Below, in pieces: positions 12,548-24,100 of a stretch of DNA of 64,000 bases. The DNA lies in contig MU385720.1 in NCBI GenBank assembly GCA_022497155.1, positions 434,001-498,000 on the forward strand, in the 5' to 3' direction. The notes beneath the pieces were generated by a model. The model made no database searches. It was not told the DNA's origin and was given only the letters and a program-made list of their open reading frames with translations. Position 1 is the first letter of the stretch. Each line of letters opens with the position of its first letter. Origin of the DNA: Whalleya microplaca (taxonomy: Eukaryota; Ascomycota; Sordariomycetes; Xylariales; Xylariaceae). A program made the translations under genes and the position numbers.

Positions 12548-15500
12548 ATGTCAAACCGCGCCGATGCAACCGTTCCATCTTTACGACGACCACGAAAATC
12601 AACTGGTCATTCGCCAGTGCGGAAGAGAATGGAGAAAGAAAACATTACAGTCGACGTGGCGAGCTCTTTGGCCGGTAATGGAGGTCGAAAGAAGTCACGA
12701 AGTAAGAGTATGGGCCCTGGGGGAATTGATGCACTGAAGCCAGGGTCGGGAAATAGACGCGTGGTATGCAATACTATCAAATCCTGTGATATACAGTTAT
12801 GTTGCTAACTTGTCTGCGAAGTCATTAGCAGCTCCTGCTAGAGCACCACCGCGCTCCATTCTGAAGCCATCCATACCATTGGTGCCGGAAATACCCCCTC
12901 ACAAACCTAAGGGTCCTGCTCGCAACTCGCCGCCTTCGTTGGCCGTCCAAGGAACCGATAAGCTACCAAACCCATTCCAAAATGACGACTCCTCATCATC
13001 AGGGACCAAGATCGCGTTGCGTACCGAAGAGGAACAGCAGGCGGCTGCACGTGAAAGAGAGGAGCGAGAGCGAGCCCAGGCGGAAAAGGAGATTAACGAT
13101 CGACGAGAAGCCCGACGGAAATCTCTTGCTAACCGGCGCGTGTCTTTTGCTGCCGAAGCAACCTTGCACACTTTCCATGAGGTCGAATACATGCAGGACT
13201 CAACAACTTCGACAGACTCTACTCGCAGGGCATCGTCGGTTGCTGCGCAATCCACCCCCGCCCTTGCAAATCCAGAGGCTTCCGATCCTCCATCCACCCC
13301 ACCGGAGCAGGCCGAGGACGTTGTCCCTGATTCCCCAGAGCACCAACGAGACCTTCACCAGAAGCAGAGACGAAGAAGCTCAGGTGCTCCGCCACTCAGC
13401 TTCAACAACCCAGACGATCTCACTTTAGCATCGAGCATCTATAGTTCAGACTCGGAAGCAACTGATGGCGTGATGGAGGCACAAGAAGAGATTGGATCGG
13501 ACTCTGGTAGCGATTCGGATGCTGATGGCGTATCTATGGATCTTGATATAGATGAGGTCACTGGTACATCGGTAGCATCTGCCGCCTCGGTTCGATCAGC
13601 TTTTACAACAGATTCGAATGATACTCTAGACGAAGCACTCAGACTTGCCTCTAGAAGAGCCGAAACCCAGAGGATTGATGAAGAAGAAGAGGTTATCCCG
13701 TCATTTGGCTGGGCTAGGAAGCCTGCATTAACGCAAGCTAGTCCCACTCGGGATCAAGAAAATGCATACGACGCACCCCAGCCCAAGGTCCCCGAGGATG
13801 ATGACCAAGAAGAAACCGGTGCTATGGACATGGATATGGACATGACGAACGCAGTAGGCGGGATCATTAAATCAACTACCGACGAGCCCGATGGTGATGC
13901 CCAGGATGACGAGATGTCCATGGATGTCACTCGAGCTCTTGGTGGGATCCTTCCTCAACGGATCAAATCGCGGAATGAGCAGCCAGCAAGTCCAGCCAAG
14001 TCTATAGAAGGGTCATTGATGGACGATGCTACTATGGAGCTCACCACGGCGGTTGGTGGTATTCGAAAAGGTGTTCAGCCCGAAGGTAACCTTATTGACT
14101 TTAATGACGACGAAGACATGTCCATGGAGCTTACCACAGTGGTGGGCGGGGTCCTAGCTGCGAACAAAGGGAATGCAGCCAAGAGGAGAGCCTCCCTGGG
14201 TCGTCGCCGTACCATCATGAATGGCGACGATGAGGCGACGATGGATATGACAACTGGATTGGGCCGCATTCTTCCAGCCGGCGAGGAAAATGAGAATGGT
14301 GGAGATGCTACAATGGGCATGGATATGACCATGGCAATGGGTGGTATCATCAAAGGTCCATCTCCAGCGAAGGATCGGACCAAAGCAAAGCACCTCATGG
14401 AACAGGAGGTTGACGACGCCGATGTCACCCCCGTTCGAAACTCTTCTTCAAAACGACGATTATCTGCGGCCATTGCAGGCACAGCTACCTCAGAAACAGG
14501 GAGCCCTGGTTTATCTGCATTTCGAGGCAACGGAATTCGCCGCAGTATCGGTTGGCGAAGATCTGCCACTCCACAAGGTAGTTCACCAGTTCGAACACCT
14601 GCGTCAAATGCCGGCAGCCCGGCCAAGGCCAGAACCCCTAATACACAAGGACCCTCAACTCCAACTCCAGCGCGGAAGTCACCTCCGAAAAAGAAATCGC
14701 AGTCACGATCCCCGTCCCCGAAACGAGCCGACCCTTCAAGTTCCACACCGAAATCAGCTTCGAAGAGTGGCCCAAGAGCATCCATTTTCCAACAAGATCC
14801 TTCAACTGGCATATCAACACCACAGTTTTTGTTGACCCCACAGAAACGGCAACTCACAGGCGTTGGTGTCGATAGACCTGGTCTCGGATCTCCTAAGGTT
14901 GCTGCGATATTTGACCGGCGTGGATCTATCGGCGAAACAGCAGATGATTTCGTCCCGCGCGAACCTTCCCGCAATGTGACCTTCGCTGATGTCCAAGTCA
15001 TGGAGGATGAAGAAGATCGGGAACACGAACAGGAGGAAGATAAGGAAAACAGACGCAAGATCCTCGAGAGAGAAGCCGACGGAGATGAAGATAACACCAC
15101 TACAAATCTGAAGGATATGATCTCTAGTATGACACCAAAGAAGAACCCCTTGAAAGGCCGCAAAAGCCTTCATGTCGGAAGTGCTAAGGGTCTTCTCGGA
15201 AAACGTCCAGCTGAGCTCGAGGACGACGAAGACGAAGAGAGGGACGGAATTAAGAGACTCAAGGGTCATCAAAGCAGTCCTGTGAAGAACGTACGATTGC
15301 ATGCGCCGCCTTCAAAGGAAGAAACAACAGGCCGAGTCACCCGCTCCAGTAGCAGGGGCTTGGATGAAACCAATGAAATCACCATGACACCGACGCTGAC
15401 ACTTTCGCCTAAGAAGGCGTCCAAGGCGGCCTCTTCTCGGACCAAAGGACATTTCAGAGATGTTGAGTCCGACGAACCTACCAACAAGCTCAACTTTGAT

Positions 15501-17144
15501 GAGCCACATGTTCTAACGAACCCTGACGCTGAAGTGGAGGATAATGAGGAACGCATTCACCTTCAAGACTTTCTGAATATGACAAGCATCCGCTTCATGG
15601 AGTTGACTACAACCAAGCGGAGACATACGCAAGCCCCCACCATTCAGAAAGGCGATACCGCACCAGAGCAGGAAGATTTTTCCTTAGAGCGATGTGTTGT
15701 TGTAGGGGCATGCACCGTCCCTATGTTGGAGCTCTATCAACATGTAAGACTTGATAAACCTAGTGAAGTTACATATGCTAACAATGTCTAGTCTTGTCGG
15801 GAACTAAAGAAATACATCTCCGAAGGCAGAAGAATAGTACGCGAGATTGAGAAGGAGACTCTAGAGGAAAACCCGCCACTCTTCCGAGAATACATGTCTG
15901 CCACACCCGAGTTCAAACTGCTCATGGATAACCAGTTCAAGAATGTCAAAACGCATGCACGACTCTTGAGCAAGGCTATGTGGTATGAATGGCGCATGAA
16001 GCTCCAGGACGGTCTCAAGGAAGGCTTGGTCAAGATTGCTGAGGGCATGACGGATGATGAGCAGCTCCTGCGTAAGGAACAAGATTTACTCGACTCGACT
16101 TTGCCAAAACTCATCAAGAAATTCGAATCATTGGAGAAGGAGCACGAAAACATGCAATCCGTTGCCCAGGAATTAGCAGACTGCGATCCGGAAGATCTGC
16201 AGGGGGCCCGCTCCGAACTGATGGATCTAGATTCGGACATCCAATCAAGGACTCGTAAGATTGAAGAGTTGCGACAGCAATTGAATGAGACTGAGTCCGA
16301 CATTAGCGACTCGCTGCAAATAAAGAAAGGCTGCATGGCGGATATTGAGGAAGCTGAAAAGGTCCGAGAAGAATGCAGAGGGTGGACTTCTAATGAAATC
16401 AGCTCTCTCAAAGGTCAGTATTTACACCCATCTTCAATTGCCATATCAAATGCTAACATACTGAGAATAGCCAAATGCGATGCACTTGAGAAACAGCATG
16501 GTTGGGCCATCACAGGAATTTCCGGCACTACTATCTCCATGACATATCTAAGAGAGATCGAACTTGTGTTCGACATCGCCTCGTTCCAGGGCAAGTCGTC
16601 AAACTCAAGAATCGACCTGTGGTACATCGCAGCCAATCAGGAGCGGCACCCGCAGCCAGCAACGCCCGAAAAGGAATTCTTCGTGCAGTGCATCCGGGAC
16701 CACATCCGCGGCCTGGCCCCTGCGCAGACTAAGATCAAAGATCTGCTCAATGTGGTTAGCGCGGCGTGGAGGAAGGGCAGCCGCACTGCGGAGAACGTGC
16801 GGCTCCTCAACTGCACGTTCCCGACCAACGTCACCAAAACCTCGGACTCGTCCGTCGCCGTCCGCTCGTCGCTGCTGCTGGCTCCGCTGCAGACGAAGGT
16901 CGAAATCTCGCTCGGCCTGCACGGCCAGAGCACCCGCGACGGCGTCGAGGTCTCCGTCGTCCCGCAGGCGCGCGTTGTCTACGGCGAGCACTTCAAGGTC
17001 GACAAGGTCGCTGAGTATCTGGCGACCCGGATCGGCTCGCGGATCGTCGCCAAGGAAGAGCAGGGTGAAGTCGAGTCGTGGAGCGATGTCGTCACGGAGC
17101 TCCACGAGAGATTGCTAGCCAGGGGGAAGAAGGAGGGCGCGTGA
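12548..17144 (+). CDS. spc7: kinetochore scaffold protein Spc7 (KNL1/Spc105)
   Basis: Four exons (12548-12763, 12822-15743, 15792-16413, 16471-17144) give about 1477 aa. Near the N-terminus there are two protein phosphatase 1 docking motifs, SILK (residue about 84) and RVSF (about 178). Six MELT-type repeats follow between residues 405 and 580 (for example ATMELTTAVGG, MSMELTTVVGG, ATMDMTTGLGR). When phosphorylated by Mps1 these recruit Bub3-Bub1 for the spindle checkpoint. After a disordered Ser/Pro-rich middle comes the Spc7 domain: a long coiled coil from exon 3 (starting SCRELKKYISEGRRIVREIE), which binds the MIND/Mis12 complex, then a C-terminal RWD-like region in the last exon. The last intron is 57 nt and frame-neutral. 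The start at 12548 is the first Met of the exon with good splice continuity. No defects are seen. Confidence 0.95.
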
Positions 17145-20100
17145 TCGTCAAGCATCAGTGGATGGGTTTGTTCGAGAAGCACTTTGTTTCGCATGATGTC
17201 CGGCATGATCAGCACTGGTGTTAGGCGCATGGAAGATTATATTCTGTACGCAGATGAAGAGTGTATTGATTTGGTGATAGCTTAGATCTATAGTGATTAC
17301 AAAAGTTTCTGCGTGATTACAGTACCTATTCCCGATCTTTGGCTTCCCTTCGGAAATCAAAACACTTCAATATGAGGTGTAGTAAGATGCGTAGCTGTCA
17401 GAAGCTACTTCTATACGTGGCTTGACAAGCTTTGGTTCTACCTAGGTACAAGTTAAATTTACGGGGGCATGTATTCCCGATCACTATTGTTATTTACGCC
17501 ATATTCTTGCTCAAACAAGCTGACTAACGTAGGTACCCGCTCTATAGCAAGGCAATCAGCTGCATACCTAGGTACCCATTCACTTCATCAGTGGCCGTTT
17601 AAATGTTTTCCCGCGCGATAGTACCTAGGTATGCTTCGAAGACATCACCTAGGATCACCCACACACCCTTGTACATCAACGTCTCGGTACATGCCTTCAA
17701 GGTGCACTCGTCGAAACGTGACATGATCCTCCCCTGCGCTGCTCGAAGCCGGGCCCTTCTGTAATCATCTTCATAGATATAGCATTAGCAGCCTCCAAAA
17801 TTCAATGTCGTTGTCTAGCATCTTGCATAGGTATCACGTGTGCTGGGGGAGCTTGAGTAAGCTGCTCAGCTAACCCCGTAGGCATCTGTTCAAAGCGGCT
17901 ACGTAGTATTCCTCGTCATGTCATTCTGGACCTCGACGATTTCATCGAATTATTACTCCCCATGTACCGAGGCCTTTGCGTAACTAGACTAGCCAGCCAG
18001 TAGTCAAATACCGCAGCAAAGAGTTGATCTTGTAGTCACCCTTCTAAACAAACAACCTTAGGTTCGCCGTCGGCCTAGTCATCGGGGGTGCTCTCATCCA
18101 AATATCTAGCTAGAGGATGGGATATTGCCTAGACACTTGTATCGGTGGTGTAGCCTTCGACCTTCTTTAGTTACGATGCCTCAGTCTACCGTCGCCCACA
18201 ACGTGAGGTATAGGTTATCTACTCCACGAGTTCGACTGGGTGGGCGTTGCACTAGCCAATATATCGCTTGCGCTCTTGTCATCATCTTCACGGAGATAGC
18301 GTACAGCGGGGGTGTGATTCGCAAAGCCTGCAATGTTATCATTTTATTTACTCTAATACTTTTGATGCCTTCTGTCGTCTTCTGGGCTGCACGCTGCAAG
18401 CGCTTCGACTAGCCTGCTATTCTGTCTAACAGCATAGAGCGCCGTTAAAAGAGTTGCACTATCTTTGTTACTGCTCTACTTGTTGGGTCGTGGTATGACG
18501 CATTTGGATGCTGGATGACTCTATTCTTCTAGATCACGAAAAATCTAGGCGCTCTCCACGCAGCCCTGCAGTTCCTACCCCTCATCCTTGTGGGCATAGC
18601 AATTGGAAGTGAATGTCTGGATTGACCATGGATACCTTAAGGTCTCTGTGGGTACCCTGGCCCTGATAGGCGGGTTAATGAGGCCAAACCACCACGTCTG
18701 TTTGCTATTCAAGAGCGAGGTTGAATCTAGGTAGGCACTGCGGGGCCCTCGGGGCGGCCCGATTTTGAGTCATGTCCCTTGGCGTTGTCATTGTGAGTAT
18801 GTACCTAGGTATTGACTTATTGTTCAACAGCAGCAACTTAATCACCACAAGCAGCTTCCCGAGCAAAGACCAGGCATTGGTTGGAAGTATTTTCAGTACC
18901 GTCACCCAGCTAGGTAGCTGGTAGTGTTAGACTAGCAAGCACGGTAGTCATAGCATCTGCGGTAGCTGACAGTACGCCGGAAAACCAAAGAGTTGTAGAT
19001 CCATTTGCGATGCTGAAGGGTTACCACAGCGCGTTTTGGTCTTATTTCGTGGCTACAGTGGTTGGTACTATCATAAATGCCATCGGGATACGCAAAATAG
19101 GAAGGGGAAGCAAGAAAAATAAATCTGTATAGTTTAGATAGGATAATCAGCAGTCCCAAACATTTGTACCTAAGTACCTAGGTACCCAAGACCACACAAT
19201 CACATATTTAAGGCCATCCTTGTATTCTTCAGCAACTCCGCGAAGATACATATGTACATTGTACAAGTGAAAACAATAATCACCATTGGCGCCTCGGTGA
19301 CATACGTAGCTAATTTCTTAGCTATCTATCGACATTTTATGCGGACCTTTTCGAGGCATAACCCTAAAGTGTTGACTACTATCTGGCAATCCCAAAACTT
19401 TTCATTGCTTTTTTGCATGCTATTAGAAGACCTAGCTCCTGTCTTGAAGGGGTTTTATCCTTGGAAACATCTGATACAGGTAGATCTATGCCTTAGGACA
19501 AGCCGAGATCTTAAATCGATATGCTGTTTAGATCATTTGAGAATACATTGCCCTCGCCTGTGCATATCCTGACGAGATCGATCTGAAGTCCTTCTTCTAC
19601 CACCAATATTGCGCAACGAGGTGTTATTAAGATGGCTCGGCATTCAATGCTCGCCTTGATATAATTCTAGGTGGCAATAAATAGTAGCAAGTTTCGAATA
19701 ATAAACCGCATGACAAATGTCCAGAATAGAGCGTCATAGCGATGTGTATGACTTCCACTGAAGCAATCCCAAACAAACATATTTGTTAAAGCACTCACCA
19801 CCATTATTGCCACTGTAACTACCGTGTATTCTACACTCAGCCCTTCTCTCCAAGAATTTTGCTGGTTCCCACTTGGTGTCTATAGTCATCAGCCAAGTGA
19901 CACCTGAAGTCTGTGAGAAGGCTGAATACGGTATCAACTTTTGGCAAATTCAACACTCTCGCCAAACACACGGTTTTCCGTTACACGCTGGTGAATATGA
20001 CAAACGTACAGGCTATTGCTACCACGAGAAATAGACAGGAATCTTGTTTATGCTAGTCTTGATTGTGGCAATCGTACCGGATATCCTGTCTATTAAAAAT

Positions 20101-21161
20101 GTGGTCAGAGGCCAGCCGCTATATTAGACTCCTTGTTAACTAGATTGATTTATATTTCGGTCAGAGGGCGATCTTGGTATACTACGTAATAGTCTCTAGT
20201 TGAGGGCTACCTCGCCTAGACAAGGCTGGACTTACAGAATGCGAATATGTATTATGGTGACCTACACTGGTAAATTGGAGCCTATTTCTGTCTGGGAACA
20301 TATATCAACAGTATCATGTCTGTTCATAGCAGCAATATTCCTTCTAATCTCACTTTATGCCCTTGAATTAATGTAGGGCTAACTCTATATACATCGTGAC
20401 ATCGCTGTATGCATTCCCTGTTGGGGAGATTGCTTGCGTTTTACTACACAACAAATCCTTGATAATGCAGATGAGACAGAATATCTATATTTTTAAAAGG
20501 TAGCCGAAGTGACGAGGTGATAGTTATGATACAGGTGACAGGAATTACGCAAACTTCTTGTTGCCCTAGCCACAACGGAGTCATCTGGCCAATACAAAGT
20601 TGACTGGTCAAGGCAATATTTGTTGTGATGTGTCTACCGGAGCAAGTTGCCTTGAGTTCTTGATGTATAGCTGTATATATATACCTAGGTACTTTGATAC
20701 AATAGTGTGACTCAAGTTCCTGCCTTGCAGGCTAGGATAGTTTGCGAATATTGCGGTAGTATACTGGAGAGCAGGGGGGCAGGTGAGGTACTCTCCTCTG
20801 ATAGGGTACGAAGGGTTGGTGCAAAGAAAGTGAATGGAAATCTGATATTTTCCACTTTGCTACCACAACAACAGAGTGTACTTGCGTACCTTCCTCTATT
20901 TGTTCTTCCTCTATTTCCCCGTTGCCCACAGCTACCCAACTCTACGCACAAAGACCGAAATTCCAATCCCACCAAATTTCTGTTTTTCCTTTCCCAAAAC
21001 AACCACCGATAGTTTCCTGTCTTCGCAACCTGCAAGCACCAGTGACTATCAACCATCCCTCTACCCACATCATACCATCACGATTCTTGTCAGATTTTTT
21101 CAATCTTCCTATTCTTCATCCGATCATTGATTAATTCTGTCATCCCAAGTGAGTTGTCACG
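17145..21161. other. 4-kb gene-poor region with recurring TACCTAGGTA palindromes
   Basis: No gene is convincing here. A frame at 18176-18412 would encode a 78-aa protein with two hydrophobic stretches, but it has no family resemblance or splice support. Six perfect copies of the 10-bp palindrome TACCTAGGTA occur (17439, 17565, 17622, 18802, 19175, 20682 as start positions). The sequence is AT-rich between 19.2 and 20.7 kb. The pyrimidine-rich leader of the next gene begins near 20880. Confidence 0.6.
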
Positions 21162-24100
21162 ATGTGGCACACATTCATATTTGCCCTCTGGGCTCATCGT
21201 CTCTGGGTTGCGCTCTTCATTGCCGCCCTCCTCGCCTTCATCCGGTATTGCTTCGGCGCCGAGCCCTGCTTCGGCCAGATCGGGTTTTTCCTAATGATGA
21301 CCACGTACCTGTTCCAGGTAAACGTGCCTCTTGGTGCCCTCTTCCTCTCCCTTGTCTCACTCGGTTACGCGCTGCTCTGGTATGTGGCCGTGCGTTGGTA
21401 TCTTCTTTACCTCATCCTCCAAACCTTCCTCAATGCTCAAACTGAGTATGGTTGGTACGGATTCTGGGGTTGCTTGAGCACGGCTCGCCTCTACATCGCA
21501 GGCCTTGGAGCGATTCCCTGGCTTTTGGGTCTCCTCCTGCTGTTCTTCTGGGTGAAATGGTAAGCAATCCTTTGAAATTCAAACATCCAATCTCGTGTTC
21601 TTTTAATAGTAAAACGACTGAGATGGCGCTATTGGCATTTCACCCCTCACCCTTTTCTCACTTGAACCCACCCCACTATATCGATATTAACTAGTCTTGT
21701 AGGTTCACTCCCATCATCCATCGTGTGGAAGCACGGAACCAGGGAAAATTCATCGACCTCGATGATGCTCCTCGACCTCAGCATGGAAGCCACATTCGCG
21801 AAATCTACGCCTGGCTGAAAACGGCGGTTCTGAATTCTAAGGTTTTGACGTCCGACCTTGATGTAAGTAAACTTCAACGTTATCACAAATTGCTTATTTG
21901 GGAATTTGTGTGAACCCATTGCTCCCGAGATCTGCCTAGAAACACCTGTACGCAACTTAAAGTAGGAATCTCTAACTCGGATGTTGCAGTGGAACCCTCA
22001 CCTCGACCAGCGTCCCCTCGCGACATTCTGCCGAGAGGCCAGACAGCTCTTCTTGTGGAAAGTCTGCGGTGACCCGCAGAAGCCCGACTTCTTGCGGTTG
22101 CCGGAAATCGCAGCCGAAGAGAGAAAGGAGCAGGAAGAGAGAATTGAAAGGGACCGGCAAGCGATCATCGAAGCGAGCATCAAAGACGAACAGCGGGAGA
22201 ATCGTTGGGCTGAAGCTGAGCACAGGCGGATTCGAGCGGAGAAGCGCCGGGCCGATGATCTGGAGAAAGTACGTGCTTTTATCGAGGCACAGGAGAGGGT
22301 ACGCCATCGCGAAGCGATGGAGAGATCCAATCCTATAATGCAAGCGGTGCAGAGGGCGATGAGGAGCTCCGGCAATGGATCTCTTCACCGGGCTAGATCT
22401 GTATCGCCCAGTCAGTACCCCCGCCTCCCGGATCCGTCTCCTGCCCCTCATGTCATCGCCTCTGGAAGTTCTGTCGTCTCTCCTGCCCCTCCTGTTGTCG
22501 CCTCTGGTAGCTCTGTCGTCTCTCCTGCACCTCCTGTTGTCGCCTCTGGTAGCTCTGTCGTCTCTCCTGCCCCTCCTGTTGTCGCCTCTGGTAGCTCTGT
22601 CGTCTCTCCTGCCCCTCCTGTTGTCGCTTCTGGCAGCGCTGTCGTCCCTTCTGGCAGCCCTCTTGTCTCTTCTGCTATTATGATGCAAGAGATAGCGCCA
22701 GAGGAGCAGCCGAAACCTGTTCCCGTTGGCCCTGCACCGTTCGTTCGCTCCAGCCCTTATCCATGGGGTTATGGGCCTAAGAGTTCAACCTACGATGGCC
22801 CTGGTCCTGCCCCGTACGTTCGCGCTGGCAAATCTGTTGTTCGTGATGGTCACATGTCCCAGCAGCCAGAGACAGTGCCAGAGGAGAAGCCGGAACCTGT
22901 TCTCGTTGGTCCTGCGCCGTACGTTCGCGCTGGCAAACCTCTCGTTCATGATGGTCACGTGTCCCAGCAGCCAGAGGCAGTGCCAGAGGAGAAGCCGGAA
23001 CCTGTTCTCGTTGGTCCTGCGCCGTACGTTCGCGCTGGCCCATCTGTCGTTCATGATGGTCACGTGTCCCAGCAGCCAGAGGCAGTGCCAGAGGAGCAGC
23101 CGGAACCTATTCCCGCTGGCCCATATAGCCTTAGCCGAGGGTATAACGTGTGGCGGCCTAAAACTTCACATGCACCGCGCGTTCGCCCTAGCCCTTATCT
23201 GGCCCATCGCCCTGTTGTCCCTGGTGGTCACATAGCCCAGCAACCAGAGAGTGTGCCAGAGAAGCAGGCGGAACCTGTTCCCGCTGGTCCTGCACCGTTC
23301 GTTCGCTCTAGCCCTTATCCGGTCATTCGCCCTGCTGTCCCTGGTGGTCACATAGCCCAGCAGCCAGAGAGTGTTCCAGAGGAGAAGCCTGCCCCTGCCG
23401 TTGCTGCCCCGTCGCCGGTCGTTCCCTCCCACCCGTCTGCCATTGCTGGCTATGCTCCACGGCTAGAGATTGTGCCAGAGGAGGAGCCTACTCCTGCCCC
23501 TACCCCTGCCGCTGCTGCTGTTTTCCCGTCACCGATCGTTCCCTCCGACCCGTCTGCCGCTGCTGATGGCTATACTCACCAGCTAGAGTGTGTGCCAGAG
23601 GATCTGCCGGAAACCGTGCTCCCTTCTCCGCCAGTATCCGCCTATATGCGTTTTGATGTGTGTGCATGGTTTCAACAAAAAGTCGTGCATAATGGCATGC
23701 ATGGTGGTCACACTTACTTGGATGATAGCGTTGTCATATATCATGGCAATTCCATATATGATAGCGTCGACCCTCCTCCGCGTATTGGCGAACCTGAGGA
23801 TAGGGAGCTGCCGGCGTTGCCGGCGTTGCCGGCGCCCGACGTGAAGCGTGTCAATGATGGGGTGGCCGATTTGTCTCTGAATGGTGGAGACGATGATATG
23901 AGAGAGGCACCTAGGTCCGTTGGAGTCGTGCTGCCTACTGGCGTTATGGTCCTGTACAGTGGCCTTGGAGTCATCAGGCCTGATGACATCGGAGACATCA
24001 AGCCTAAGGGCACTGGAGACGTCATGGTTATTGACACTGGAGACGTCGTCATGAGCGACAAACCTGAAGCTGGAGCTCTCGGAAAGTCTGGCGCCGCTGA

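Noticed and set aside
14075..15163. 362-codon antisense frame within spc7
   Set aside because: Shadow of the Spc7 coding frame (Ser/Leu-rich translation of Asp/Glu/Lys codons); the sense frame carries all known motifs.
18176..18412. Possible 78-aa two-helix membrane protein
   Set aside because: Start context and codon use are poor, no homologue comes to mind, and a GTGAGG donor inside it has no sensible partner; left as intergenic.
22375..22683. Leu/Ser/Pro-rich open frame overlapping the repeats of the large gene, and long antisense frames at 21972-22688 and 24293-24790
   Set aside because: They exist because the repeat unit is a multiple of three and has no stops in other frames; no splice sites, start context or family features.
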